In this document: one piece after another, positions 9,203-20,060 of the stretch
Layout: each line of letters starts with the position of its first letter
How positions within the stretch are numbered: position 1 is the first letter of the stretch
DNA from: an uncultured Paracoccaceae bacterium
Lineage (GTDB): Bacteria; Pseudomonadota; Alphaproteobacteria; Rhodobacterales; Rhodobacteraceae
DNA: 64,000 bases
NCBI GenBank assembly: GCA_947496535.1
Contig: CANMDE010000001.1
Location: forward strand, 186,001-250,000
Direction of reading: 5' to 3'
Position numbers and translations under genes: made by a program
The notes under the pieces: model-generated
Seen by the model: only the letters and a program-made list of their open reading frames with translations
What the model was told of the DNA's origin: nothing
The model's database searches: none

Positions 9203-9976
9203 ATGGCAATACGACCGGACGGGATTGTAGGGCGATGGCTGCAAGGGAGACTCTTGACGCATTGGAAAACGGCGACACGTGCCGCCGACTACGCTGATCT
9301 GGCTGTCCTGCGGGCCCAGAGACAGCAGGCCCGTCAGTTGCGCACACCATTGCAGGAACTGACAGCGATTGCCGATGACCGATTGGGGTTGCCGCGGATC
9401 GGTTCCAACACATTCACGCGGCCCGGTGGCACGCAATGGGCATGGCGGCCGCAGGCATGGCGGGGAACCCTGCCCATCAAGGGAATTGCAAGCGCGGCAA
9501 ACAAGACCAAACTTGGTCGGGAAGTAGGTCTTTATCACGACTGCAAATATGCAGAGATCGTGTTGCGCCAGGTTCGTAACAGCCGTGAAAACGACATGGC
9601 GCCCTATGGGCTCAACCTTGATGTCTTTGAGTTCGGCGGCAATTTTCTTTCGTTGGTGATTGAATTGCCAGAAACGGCGTCGGAAGGCTTGCGCCGGGAT
9701 CACCTCATGCGGTTGGCCGCCACTATCGAATGCGAACGACCTATCGCGATTGAGGCACGGTTGAACATGAAATACGGGCCGAACACCGAACAAATCGCAT
9801 TGCCATTCCCCACCGAACAGATTGATGCAGCGGTAGAATATGACCTAGCCTACGGTCATATCAATGAGAAGCGGGTGGACCGGATGTGGGTCGATCTAAT
9901 GTTTAGCGGCCCATCAATGAATTTGATCAACATTCGCGATCTGAATTTGTGCCGCTACCCCCGAGCGCAGTTATGA
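9203..9976 (+). CDS. DUF6478 family protein
   Basis: The 257-residue product matches a family I recognise from Rhodobacterales as DUF6478: a basic N-terminus, a GSNTF motif, WAWRP, a TLGDEV-like segment (TKLGREVGLYHDC), LRQVRNSRE, DMAPYGL and a C-terminal MWVDLMFSGP plus RYPRAQL. No enzymatic residues are evident and the function is unknown. The frame extends upstream to a TTG at 9167, but the ATG at 9203 with AAAGGG before it gives the usual family N-terminus. It precedes a second Rhodobacterales-specific gene by 19 bases, and the two are normally found together. Confidence 0.88.
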   Translation: MAIRPDGIVGRWLQGRLLTHWKTATRAADYADLAVLRAQRQQARQLRTPLQELTAIADDRLGLPRIGSNTFTRPGGTQWAWRPQAWRGTLPIKGIASAANKTKLGREVGLYHDCKYAEIVLRQVRNSRENDMAPYGLNLDVFEFGGNFLSLVIELPETASEGLRRDHLMRLAATIECERPIAIEARLNMKYGPNTEQIALPFPTEQIDAAVEYDLAYGHINEKRVDRMWVDLMFSGPSMNLINIRDLNLCRYPRAQL

Positions 9977-9995
9977 TGATCTTAAAGGTCTGCCC

Positions 9996-10364
9996 ATGAC
10001 AATGACTTTGACAAAAACCCATCTGCGTGGCGGTGTCTGGGAGGGTGAACTGACGGGTGCTGGTGCTGATCAACCACAACTCGAAGTCAGGCACCAAAAC
10101 GAACCGGTTGATGGGCTCACCTTAGAGAAAATATCTGGGCGTGACGCATGGGCGGTACAGGTACCCGTTCCGATGGGGCTGATCGCTGACGGCGTCCAGA
10201 CCTTCGTTATCGTTGACGCTTCGACGGGCACTACACTTTCCAGTTTCGCGCTTTTGTCGGGCGAGGCATTGGCCGAAGACATAAGGGCGGAAGTCGATCT
10301 GCTCCGCGCCGAACTGGACCTTTTGAAACGATCATTTCGACGACATTGCAACGAGACGCAGTGA
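9996..10364 (+). CDS. Conserved Rhodobacterales hypothetical protein, DUF6478 partner
   Basis: The 122-residue product has a beta-rich N-terminal part (about 1-90) and a C-terminal helix with heptad-like leucines (DLLRAELDLLKRSF, about 100-114) likely to form a coiled coil and to oligomerise. It has no signal peptide or membrane segment. It follows the DUF6478 gene closely and, from memory, accompanies it in many Rhodobacterales, suggesting that the two proteins work together. Function is unknown. Confidence 0.82.
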   Translation: MTMTLTKTHLRGGVWEGELTGAGADQPQLEVRHQNEPVDGLTLEKISGRDAWAVQVPVPMGLIADGVQTFVIVDASTGTTLSSFALLSGEALAEDIRAEVDLLRAELDLLKRSFRRHCNETQ

Positions 10365-10500
10365 TCTTTGGGCGACCCTACGTTTTGTGGCATCCTTTGG
10401 ATGAAATTAATTTAGAGCTTCAACACATTGTCAGAAACCGAACCACTCAAGTCTTGAATACGTAAAGACAACGTTAACAGGGACTTGAAAGGAATATCCT

Positions 10501-10989
10501 ATGAACCGTCGTTTTGTTTTGAAGTCAGCGCTGGTTGGCGCTGCATTGGCTGTTGTTGCTGCTTGCGCTGAGGTGTCGAGCGAACCTGATATCGTCGATA
10601 TCGCATCATCGAATGATACTTTCAGCACGTTGGTCGCAGCTGTAGGCGCTGCTGATCTCGTCGACACGCTCAAAGGCGACGGGCCGTTCACCGTGTTCGC
10701 GCCAACCAACGCCGCCTTCGCAGCTTTGCCAGAAGGTACGGTCGATAACCTGCTGCTTCCTGAAAACAAGGATCAGTTGGTAGCAATCTTGACCTATCAC
10801 GTCGTTCCGGGTGCGGTAACATCCGACCAACTTGCTGGCCAGCGCATGGATGTGGCTACCGTCAATGGTGCTACAGTTCATGTTGATGGTACCGACGGTG
10901 TGACCGTCAATAATGCCAATGTCACCCAAGCGGATATCATTGCCTCTAACGGCGTGATCCACGTAATCGACGCGGTGCTGTTGCCATAA
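10501..10989 (+). CDS. Fasciclin (FAS1) domain lipoprotein
   Basis: The 162-residue product has a positively charged N-terminus, a hydrophobic segment and a lipobox-like VAAC with cysteine at about 22, followed by one complete FAS1 domain. The two FAS1 signatures are clear: [15 protein letters not shown] (H1 region) and LTYHVVPG (H2 region), ending with the family's [16 protein letters not shown]1 domains mediate adhesion to surfaces or matrix. A ribosome binding site (GAAAGGA) lies before the ATG. The gene stands alone, with a gap of 136 bases upstream. Confidence 0.93.
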   Translation: MNRRFVLKSALVGAALAVVAACAEVSSEPDIVDIASSNDTFSTLVAAVGAADLVDTLKGDGPFTVFAPTNAAFAALPEGTVDNLLLPENKDQLVAILTYHVVPGAVTSDQLAGQRMDVATVNGATVHVDGTDGVTVNNANVTQADIIASNGVIHVIDAVLLP

Positions 10990-11008
10990 AGCGCCGTATT
11001 TAAAAATT

Positions 11009-11048
11009 GGGCTGCTCTGTCTCTGAATGCAAACGGGGCAGAGCGGCC
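11009..11048 (-). terminator. Probable rho-independent terminator of the TIM-barrel gene
   Basis: Arms GGCTGCTCTG (from 11010) and CAGAGCGGCC (to 11048) form a 10-bp stem with one wobble pair and a 19-base loop. Read on the minus strand, the stem is followed by AATTTTTAAA, so it would end leftward transcription from the isomerase-like gene whose stop is at 11048-11050. On the plus strand there is no T-run. Confidence 0.5.
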
Positions 11049-11890
11049 TATCCATCGCCCCCTAAATCATCCCAAATCTGCCGAACCCAAGCAGCGATAA
11101 GCTGCGCCTCTTCCCAGCGGTTTGACATTTCGCGCCCATCCGGCCCGGTCATAGCATATTCTGGTGGGCCCAGCTCGCAGACAAAAATGCAGTCTCCGGC
11201 TGGGTTACGTGATCGCCAGTCTTGCATCCCTTCACGCCACCAACCTTTGAACAGATCCACCCATTTCTGATTTTGGGGAAAGCTGAGTTGCAGTTGAATT
11301 TGCTGGCGCGATGCGACCCGACCTTGAAAACTGTCCGACCGTTTCAAAATGCGACTAATCAATCCCATGTCGTCATCCGATAGCGGGAACCAAAACTCTC
11401 TATCGACCACGTAATGTGACAGGTCTGCGCAAAGTCGCATCTGCGGGACCCGGTCAATCAGTTGCAGTGTGGTAAACAGGTCATTGGTAATGCAGTTGCG
11501 ATGGGTTTCAAACTGGATAGGCACGCCAATACGGTCGGCCATATCCATCCAAGTCTCGATGATCGGCACCATGCTATCGAGCTCAATTGGCATCACCTGA
11601 CCAATGACATCCACAAAAGGCGCTCCAAAATCAGCAGCCATATGAAGCGTACCTTCGAGGCTCTCAATCGTTTTTGGAAAGGCAACGATCAAAGGCGTCA
11701 GCCCATGTTGCTCCATGATAGGACGGACGGTATGGGCCACTGTCACATCCGACGCACCAAGATCGACGGCCATCCCGTCAAAGCCGGCTTTGGCGACCAT
11801 CGAGCAAACCTGATCATAGGGTAGTTTGATGCCGCTCTGATCATGCGGCTGCATGGCCCAAAGCGACGTATAGATCTGAAGACGTCTCAC
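11048..11890 (-). CDS. Sugar phosphate isomerase/epimerase-like TIM-barrel protein
   Basis: The 280-residue product resembles xylose isomerase-like TIM-barrel proteins (AP_endonuc_2 family), with successive barrel strands such as FDGMAVDLGA, TPLIVAFP, FVDVIGQVM, IQFETHRN, LCADLSHYVV and CELGPPEYAM; the acidic and histidine residues E, D and H in these strands fit metal binding. The frame continues upstream, but the GTG at 11890 overlaps the desaturase stop (GTGA) and gives the natural N-terminus MRRLQIYTSLWAM. It is translationally coupled to the desaturase gene. The substrate is unknown. Confidence 0.85.
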   Translation of the reverse strand: MRRLQIYTSLWAMQPHDQSGIKLPYDQVCSMVAKAGFDGMAVDLGASDVTVAHTVRPIMEQHGLTPLIVAFPKTIESLEGTLHMAADFGAPFVDVIGQVMPIELDSMVPIIETWMDMADRIGVPIQFETHRNCITNDLFTTLQLIDRVPQMRLCADLSHYVVDREFWFPLSDDDMGLISRILKRSDSFQGRVASRQQIQLQLSFPQNQKWVDLFKGWWREGMQDWRSRNPAGDCIFVCELGPPEYAMTGPDGREMSNRWEEAQLIAAWVRQIWDDLGGDG

Positions 11891-12870
11891 TCGGCAGGCA
11901 TACGGGCGACGCGGCCGCCTGAACGAGGAATGACCCAAACCTCATCCATGGGGTACTGGCTTTCATCCTTGGCCATCAGTTTCCCAATCACCTCGATCTG
12001 GAATTCTATCCATCCCATACGATGTACGTTTCCGGCTTTTCCCTCAATACGGTCATTCAGGTCGCGGAGTTTCCAAAATGGAACGGCCGGGAAGGTGTGA
12101 TGTGCTGTATGGTAAGGCATTTGCCAGCAAAGCCACCGTTGCAGGGCATTGGCTCGGGTTGAGCGGGTGTTCTCCAAAATATCGTTTTCGTGGCTCAAAC
12201 CTAGATGCTCAATTGTGTTCTGTAACTGATGAATGGGCTTGGTCAGAAGCATCGGTAGCAGCCAGAAACTCAATGCTGCCAATGATCCGGTAAGAACCGA
12301 TACCAACGCGATCAATAGATAGCCTAGCATGTGCAACCTGCTTTCAAAGATCACTTTTGCTTCTTCCTCAACGCGAATAAACGGCTCAATCACTATACCG
12401 CGGGTGCGCCGAACGACACCAACAACTCGATTGCGCCAGTATGTGATCCCGCTCAGCCACAGCAGATATGTGCGTAAAGTGTAGGGTTCGCGGACAAGCT
12501 CCCCATCGCGTTCCCAATCCTGTGTGTACTGATGGTGAGCGAAATGCATGATCTGATCAAAGTCGCGTGGGAAGATTTGGACAAAACCAATGATTCGGCC
12601 AAAAACTTCATTCAACTTTCGGGTTTTGAAAACAGTTGCGTGACTAAGCTCGTGCTGGGCAGCGTAAAGGAAGTTCAGCAACACACCCAAAATCAAACCC
12701 GTAAGCCAGACCCATGCAGTACCCATCGCTTGCGCATGTAGAAATGCCACCAAAACAATCGCTCCGAGGTGGCTCAACATTTGAAGCCAGCCACGCAAAT
12801 CGGATCTCTCTGATAGCATCCGCAACTCGGCGGGTGTGAGGATTTTGCGTCTCGAAAAACTGGTTTCCAT
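11887..12870 (-). CDS. Membrane fatty acid desaturase family protein
   Basis: The 327-residue product has about four membrane segments and the three histidine boxes of membrane di-iron desaturases/hydroxylases: HELSH (73-77), HFAHH (109-113) and HTAHH (254-258), plus an additional HLGLSH motif at about 222-227. These enzymes introduce double bonds or hydroxyl groups in lipids. The C-terminal 60 residues carry a charged cytoplasmic tail ending in RMPAE. It is coupled to a downstream sugar-isomerase-like gene and diverges from the fadH-like gene. The substrate (acyl chain, carotenoid or other) cannot be decided from sequence alone. Confidence 0.88.
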   Translation of the reverse strand: METSFSRRKILTPAELRMLSERSDLRGWLQMLSHLGAIVLVAFLHAQAMGTAWVWLTGLILGVLLNFLYAAQHELSHATVFKTRKLNEVFGRIIGFVQIFPRDFDQIMHFAHHQYTQDWERDGELVREPYTLRTYLLWLSGITYWRNRVVGVVRRTRGIVIEPFIRVEEEAKVIFESRLHMLGYLLIALVSVLTGSLAALSFWLLPMLLTKPIHQLQNTIEHLGLSHENDILENTRSTRANALQRWLCWQMPYHTAHHTFPAVPFWKLRDLNDRIEGKAGNVHRMGWIEFQIEVIGKLMAKDESQYPMDEVWVIPRSGGRVARMPAE

Positions 12871-12920
12871 GATTGGGCTCGCCGTTTGCTTTCGCGATTA
12901 GGGTGCTTCGAAACACGTAG

Positions 12921-15089
<2,169 letters not shown>

Positions 15090-15300
15090 TGTTGGCGAAA
15101 CGCCGCCTATCCAGTCGGCAATTTCCTGGCAATTTTTGGAAATAACACAACAATAACAAAATATTAGTGTGAAACTTGGCTGTTTCCGACCGCGCATCAA
15201 AGCAGGTAGATACCCCGGTATTGTCAGGCATTGGTCCCATTCCTGCCCGAATTCACTGACTATCTGTCTTACGCAATAGTTTGGGTATTAGGACATATCG

Positions 15301-16206
15301 ATGGACCGTCTGACGGAAATGGAAGCCTTCGCCACAGTGGTAGACCAAGGCGGCTTCACAGATGCTGCAAAGAAGATGGGCATCTCAAAATCAGCCGTGT
15401 CTAAGCATGTGTCCTCGCTTGAGGCTCGTTTGGGTGCGCGTCTTTTGAACCGTACAACCCGACGTGTCAGCCCGACCGAAATTGGACTAGCCTACTATGA
15501 CCGTGCCCGTCGCGTCCTGAACGATGCCGGTGAGGCAGACGCGCTAGTCACATCCATGCAATCTGCACCATCCGGGCTTTTGCGTATCAGCGTAGCCACA
15601 GATTTCGGCGTTAATCACCTGTCCCCGGTTTTGGGCGACTTCCTGAGTGAGTTTCCTGACATCACGGTCAATATGGTGCTGAACAATCGCTATGTTGAAC
15701 TGATTTCCGAGGGTTTCGACATGGCCGTGCGTATTGGAGAATTGGACGACAGCACTTTGCGCGCACGTAAGCTGACGGACACCACCAAACGCATGATCGC
15801 AAGCCCATCCTACTTCCAACAATATGGCCGACCGCTCAAGATTGACGATCTAAATGATCATAAACTGCTGCACTACTCCAACCAGGCCAACTCGGCCGTT
15901 TGGAAGCTGACGGCCCCGTCAGGCGAAAAGCGGCAAGTACGCACAGCGGGTTGGCTGACGGTGAATGATGGACAATCGCTGCTCAACGCATGTGTCGGTG
16001 GCTTGGGTATCGCTTACCTGCCAAGTTTTCTTTACGCAGACGCAATGGCCAAAGGTCTGGTTGAGGAAGCTATTCCAGAGTTGCCGGTTGAGACCCAAGG
16101 CATTTTCGCGGTGTATCCTCCAGGCAGGTTTACGCAGCCAAAAGTCCGGGCATTTATTGATTTTCTGGTCAATGCTTTTGCCGAAAAAGGCCCTGATGTT
16201 TGGTAG
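15301..16206 (+). CDS. LysR family transcriptional regulator
   Basis: The 301-residue product starts with a winged helix-turn-helix (TDAAKKMGISKSAVSKHVSS, about 19-38) followed by the linker helix and a periplasmic-binding-like effector domain (about 90-295) of the LysR family, CrgA/AaeR-like type with the NRTTRRVSPTEIG motif. It is 211 bases downstream of the fadH-like gene on the same strand, with a long AT-rich gap before it, so it is likely expressed on its own. The effector and targets are unknown. A strong terminator follows. Confidence 0.93.
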   Translation: MDRLTEMEAFATVVDQGGFTDAAKKMGISKSAVSKHVSSLEARLGARLLNRTTRRVSPTEIGLAYYDRARRVLNDAGEADALVTSMQSAPSGLLRISVATDFGVNHLSPVLGDFLSEFPDITVNMVLNNRYVELISEGFDMAVRIGELDDSTLRARKLTDTTKRMIASPSYFQQYGRPLKIDDLNDHKLLHYSNQANSAVWKLTAPSGEKRQVRTAGWLTVNDGQSLLNACVGGLGIAYLPSFLYADAMAKGLVEEAIPELPVETQGIFAVYPPGRFTQPKVRAFIDFLVNAFAEKGPDVW

Positions 16207-16244
16207 ATCATAAGTATTCCCCCGGTGTTTTTTGCACCTGACTG

Positions 16245-16277
16245 GCGCGGCCGCGAATATTGGCCGCGCTTTTTTTT
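16245..16277 (+). terminator. Strong rho-independent terminator after the LysR gene
   Basis: Perfect 8-bp stem GCGCGGCC (16245-16252) and GGCCGCGC (16262-16269) with a 9-base loop, followed by eight T residues (16270-16277). It ends transcription of the LysR gene 38 bases after its stop and separates it from the convergent OmpA-like gene. Confidence 0.92.
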
Positions 16278-16313
16278 CGCGAAGTAGCCCCGGCGGCTTT
16301 GAGCCAAAACGCC

Positions 16314-17255
16314 TTACTCCTCTGTTGATGTGATTATGACCTCAACCCGTCGGTTCGCATCGCGACCTTCATCCGTCAGATTGCTGGCAATGGGGGACAG
16401 GTAGCCCATACCCTGTGCCTCAAGCTGGCGGCGGTTGACGCCATAATCGGCTACCAGACGCTCGAGCACCGACGCTGCCCGCCTGCGGGACAGGTTGATG
16501 TTAGCGTCGAGTGATCCGGCAGAGTCTGTATGCCCAACCAATGCAACAGTGCGGTCAGGATAATCATCCAGATAATCGGCAAGTATTTGTAGCGAAGCGA
16601 ATGGCGCGTCGCTCAACTGCGCCGAACCGGTCGCAAAGGTTAAATCCGACAGAACCGCTCGTCCGATTGTATTTAGTCCGGCGGCAATTCCGGCAGTTGT
16701 CTGACCACCACCGGGCCGCAGAATGGGTGCGTTCGGGGCGGCCAATGGTTCGGTTTCGACATTTGGTGGGGTGATCGACGTAACTTGCACAAATCCGGCC
16801 CTTGCCATGGCGCTGACCAGCAACATCACAGCCTCTTCACCGTTTTCGCCATCACGGGTGGCAGACAGAAATCGAAAGTCCCCCAAGTTGACCTGCATTT
16901 CTGGTGGTTTCAACGTTTCAATTCCAAAGCGAAAGTCAAAACCACCACAGGCCTCAGTCTGACATTCGAAAATGGTCTCAAAGCCGGCGTCATTTAATTG
17001 GGCCCTGAATGGGCGGATCAGTTCAAGACTGTTCAGTGCGACACCCTCAATGCGCCATGCCTGCTTGGTCACGCGGCCTTCAACGATCTCGGTTGGAAGA
17101 CTGCCATTTTCCCAAATCCCTGTAGGCATCGCGTAACCATCCAGCTCGCGCGTGACTTCGGTCTGCAAAATGGCGTTTCCGGGAAAGGCCAAGGTTTGGG
17201 CCTGCGCGCTGGCCGCGATGTTGATACAAAGCAGGAGAGCCAGCCGCCGGATCAT
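16314..17255 (-). CDS. OmpA family outer-membrane/peptidoglycan-associated protein
   Basis: The 313-residue product has a signal peptide (cleavage about residue 19, SAQAQ), a beta-rich N-terminal part (20-180) that resembles DUF4892-type sequences, a proline-rich linker (about 165-190) and a C-terminal OmpA-like peptidoglycan-binding domain (about 200-313) with the motifs TFATGSAQL, LVGHTDSAGS, NINLSRRRAASV and NRRVEV. It should be a periplasmic or outer-membrane protein that binds the cell wall. It is the last gene of a four-gene minus operon and overlaps the preceding gene by four bases (ATGA at 17252-17255). Confidence 0.9.
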   Translation of the reverse strand: MIRRLALLLCINIAASAQAQTLAFPGNAILQTEVTRELDGYAMPTGIWENGSLPTEIVEGRVTKQAWRIEGVALNSLELIRPFRAQLNDAGFETIFECQTEACGGFDFRFGIETLKPPEMQVNLGDFRFLSATRDGENGEEAVMLLVSAMARAGFVQVTSITPPNVETEPLAAPNAPILRPGGGQTTAGIAAGLNTIGRAVLSDLTFATGSAQLSDAPFASLQILADYLDDYPDRTVALVGHTDSAGSLDANINLSRRRAASVLERLVADYGVNRRQLEAQGMGYLSPIASNLTDEGRDANRRVEVIITSTEE

Positions 17256-17818
17256 CTGGCATGCGCGTGATAATCGTCGTTCGGGCGCATATCGGTGGCA
17301 GAGGCAATACGGTTACTCATGTTATAAAAGCCAACGGTTGCGGCGATATCCCAGATGTCATGATCCGAAAAACCGACCTGACGCAGCGCATCACGATGCT
17401 TTTCCTCAATAGTGGCACTTGCCACCGTCATAAGCTCCGCAAATTCCAACATGGCCCGCTGTCTTGCATCTAGCGGTGCTACACGCCAGTTCATCATAAG
17501 CATTTCGCCCAGCTGCGGGTCACCAGAGAGCTGTCTGACTGCCGCACCATGAGCCGTCAAACAATAGTAGCATCGGTTGATAGCCGAGACGGTCACCGCG
17601 ATCATTTCGCGCTCCAGTTTAGACAGTCCGGAATCCGCCAGCATAATGTCGTTATAAAGCGCAGTGAACGCATTCAGCTTTTCGATGTCAAAGGCGTAGG
17701 CTTTCAGGACATTCGGAACGAGGCCCAGTTTTTCCTGACAGATATCGAAATAGCTTTGCGTTGTTTCCGGCAGCGGATCAACCATGGGCAAATCGAGGGC
17801 TGTGGGTTTGTCGCTCAA
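17252..17818 (-). CDS. Peroxidase-related enzyme, AhpD/carboxymuconolactone decarboxylase family
   Basis: I place the start at the TTG at 17818, seven bases after a GGAG that overlaps the stop of the GNAT gene; this gives 188 residues beginning MSDKPTALDLP, normal for the TIGR01926 peroxidase-related family. The CxxC motif (CYYC) with the following H (CLTAHG) matches the redox site of AhpD-like proteins, which remove peroxides. A longer frame starting at 17860 would run into the previous gene and lacks family support. It shares an operon with an OmpA-like gene and a GNAT gene. Confidence 0.9.
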   Translation of the reverse strand: MSDKPTALDLPMVDPLPETTQSYFDICQEKLGLVPNVLKAYAFDIEKLNAFTALYNDIMLADSGLSKLEREMIAVTVSAINRCYYCLTAHGAAVRQLSGDPQLGEMLMMNWRVAPLDARQRAMLEFAELMTVASATIEEKHRDALRQVGFSDHDIWDIAATVGFYNMSNRIASATDMRPNDDYHAHAR

Positions 17819-17822
17819 AGGA

Positions 17823-18548
17823 TTACTCCGGCAGGGTACGGTAGTGATACTGTCCCACAACCGTCATCCCGAGGGAAGAGTAGAGCGCATTCGCGGCGTC
17901 GTTGGCTTGTGTTGTCAGTAGGGTCAAATAGCTGGCCCCCTGATCTTTGGCCCAAAACGCTGCCGCTTGCGTCAGGTGGCGGGCCAGTCCTTGTCTGCGG
18001 TGCGCTTCGTCGACTTCCAAAGCATGGATCATGGCGCAGTCTGCAGCGATGCCAATGTAAGAAGTGCCAGCGGGCGTGTCGTCAATGCGCCCTAGCAACG
18101 ATGTTTTTGGGGGGTGCGCCCTATCCATGATGGCGATACGCGCCGGTCCAATGCCGCCCGCTGTCCAGATCTCGGTCTGGGCCGCCAGTGGGGGCCAGCT
18201 CTCAAATGTGGTGACAGGTGGTGGGCGTTTGGTCGCAAGCTCATCGATTGGGGCGGCATACATATTGGTTAGATGCTTGATGACATATCCGCGTGTCTCT
18301 AGCATCGCATCAAGCGCTTCATCCCCTTCGCGTATCATGAAAAGCGGGGTTTGCTCGCTCTCGCGCATTGCCTCTTCCGCTATTGGAATGTCATCCACTG
18401 TTGGGGGCATCTCTGCCGTTGCAGCACTCACCCTGAAACCGCCTGCGCCGTCCAGTCGGATGGTCCACGGTCCAATCGCGAGTTTCGTTGCGGCGGGCCA
18501 AGTTCCTTCAATCAACGCGTACATTTTTTGGGCGGAGGGTAAAGTCAT
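17823..18548 (-). CDS. GNAT family N-acetyltransferase
   Basis: The 241-residue product has a C-terminal GNAT domain (about 110-240): ALEVDEAHRRQGLARHL with the acetyl-CoA-binding RRQGLA turn (184-189), then a helix and a NAANALYSSLGM-like motif typical of motif A/B. The N-terminal 100 residues are a divergent domain, probably a second, degenerate GNAT fold. The start ATG overlaps the preceding gene's stop (ATGA, 18545-18548). The acetyl acceptor is unknown. Confidence 0.87.
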   Translation of the reverse strand: MTLPSAQKMYALIEGTWPAATKLAIGPWTIRLDGAGGFRVSAATAEMPPTVDDIPIAEEAMRESEQTPLFMIREGDEALDAMLETRGYVIKHLTNMYAAPIDELATKRPPPVTTFESWPPLAAQTEIWTAGGIGPARIAIMDRAHPPKTSLLGRIDDTPAGTSYIGIAADCAMIHALEVDEAHRRQGLARHLTQAAAFWAKDQGASYLTLLTTQANDAANALYSSLGMTVVGQYHYRTLPE

Positions 18549-19267
18549 TCGGGAAAAAGCATTCTTAAATGTTCTATCGCCTCGTCCAGCCGTGCAATGT
18601 CCGTTCCGCGAATGACAAGGTTAGAACCATATGCCCCATTTTTCTGAAACGGGTAAGAGCCTACAGAAAGATCGGCGAATTTCGCCGCAAATGCGCCAAG
18701 CGGTCCGGCAATGTCACCTTCACCACGATGAACCGGCAACGTTCGGGATATAAGTGGGTCGCCCCCCCGCAGCATCGGTAATACACTGGCGACCATGGCC
18801 TGGAATATGGATGGTACGCCCGCCATCACATGCACATTCTCGATCGTAAAACCCGGAGCAACACTAACAGGATTTTCGATGAGGTTGGCGCCGTCCGGGA
18901 TACGCGCCATGCGAAGCCGTGCAGCGTTCAGTTCCTGCCCAGATCGATCATAATGGGCCTGCAACAACGCGCGTGCATCGTCGCGAATGCCGATATGTGC
19001 TTCAAATGCGGCGGCAACGCAATCTGCGGTGATGTCGTCGTGGGTTGGGCCGATACCGCCGCTAGTAAAAACGTGGCCGTAGCGATCCGCCAGCGCACGA
19101 ACTGCTGCGGTAATGTCTGATGCATCATCACTGACAACACGCACCTCTTTGAGATCAATACCGGTTTCCGTTAGCTGTCCAGCCAGATAATGCATGTTCG
19201 CATCACGGGTTCTTCCCGACAGTATCTCATCACCGATGACAAGCATGGCGGCAGTGGGGTTTGGCAT
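18545..19267 (-). CDS. Molybdopterin-binding/CinA N-terminal-like protein
   Basis: The 240-residue product matches the MoCF_biosynth domain as found in CinA N-termini and in nicotinamide-nucleotide-amidase-linked proteins: VIGDEILSGRTRD (about 11-23), VVSDD and GGIGPTHDDITADC (about 70-84). Such stand-alone proteins are usually annotated as competence/damage-inducible protein A-like; some hydrolyse ADP-ribose or NADP derivatives. The start at 19267, with GGAG before it, is preferred over an in-frame GTG at 19279. It leads the four-gene minus operon and diverges from sfsA with a 41-base gap. Confidence 0.88.
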   Translation of the reverse strand: MPNPTAAMLVIGDEILSGRTRDANMHYLAGQLTETGIDLKEVRVVSDDASDITAAVRALADRYGHVFTSGGIGPTHDDITADCVAAAFEAHIGIRDDARALLQAHYDRSGQELNAARLRMARIPDGANLIENPVSVAPGFTIENVHVMAGVPSIFQAMVASVLPMLRGGDPLISRTLPVHRGEGDIAGPLGAFAAKFADLSVGSYPFQKNGAYGSNLVIRGTDIARLDEAIEHLRMLFPE

Positions 19268-19308
19268 GGGGTTCTCCACAAAGGTTCAATTGGTTATAGG
19301 TCCACCTC

Positions 19309-20010
19309 ATGCGCTTTGCTACGCCCCTTGTGCCCGCCCGACTGATCCGCCGTTACAAGCGTTTCTTGGCGGATGTCCGTTTGGACGACGGCAGTGAGGT
19401 GACAGCGCATTGCGCGAACCCCGGCTCAATGATGGGATTGGCGGATCCCGACATGAAAGTCTGGCTGGAACCAAACGATGATCCCAAAAAGAAACTCAAA
19501 TACGGCTGGCGTTTGGTCGATCACGAAAACGGGCATTTCACCGGGGTTGATACATCTGTCCCGAACAAGGCGTTAAAAGCCGCATTGTTGGCGCATGAAA
19601 TTCCCAGTTTACCAACTTACAGCATGGTACGCAGCGAAGTAAAATATGGTGAAAACAGCCGAATTGATTTTCTATTGTCGGGTGATGGGCCGGACACTTA
19701 TGTCGAGATCAAAAGTGTCACTCTTTCCCGCGAAGAAGGCGTTGCTGAATTCCCCGATAGCGTGACCGCCCGAGGTACCAAGCATCTGGTAGAGCTGGAA
19801 AAGATGGTTAGTGATGGCCACCACGCTGTGATGTTCTATTTGGTTCAGCGGACGGATTGCACCAGCATGCGTCTCGCTGCTGACATCGATCTGGCCTACG
19901 CTGACGCTTTCGCCAGTGCGAAAGCCTCCGGTGTTGTCGCCATGGCGCATGCTTGTCATATCAACCCTGCCGAGATCACGCTTGGACCGCCCCTGACCCT
20001 AGAAGTCTGA
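19309..20010 (+). CDS. sfsA: Sugar fermentation stimulation protein SfsA
   Basis: The 233-residue product fits SfsA throughout: NPGSM near the N-terminus, GVDTSVPN, the YVEIKSVTL motif with conserved acidic and lysine residues of a nuclease-like fold, FPDSVTARG and HLVELEKM. SfsA is linked to maltose metabolism in E. coli and has a nuclease-like structure that binds DNA; its true role is not settled. The ATG at 19309 sits 41 bases from the divergent CinA-like gene. The methionine aminopeptidase gene follows 50 bases after its stop; sfsA-map neighbours are common in alphaproteobacteria. Confidence 0.95.
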   Translation: MRFATPLVPARLIRRYKRFLADVRLDDGSEVTAHCANPGSMMGLADPDMKVWLEPNDDPKKKLKYGWRLVDHENGHFTGVDTSVPNKALKAALLAHEIPSLPTYSMVRSEVKYGENSRIDFLLSGDGPDTYVEIKSVTLSREEGVAEFPDSVTARGTKHLVELEKMVSDGHHAVMFYLVQRTDCTSMRLAADIDLAYADAFASAKASGVVAMAHACHINPAEITLGPPLTLEV

Positions 20011-20060
20011 GATTTTTTGGCCTATGTGCCTAATTCGACAAAAACAGAAAGAACTGACCT

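Noticed and set aside
8915..9793. Minus-strand open frame of 292 codons
   Set aside because: It covers the end of a lipoprotein gene and most of the DUF6478 gene, both supported by family features; composition is that of an antisense shadow.
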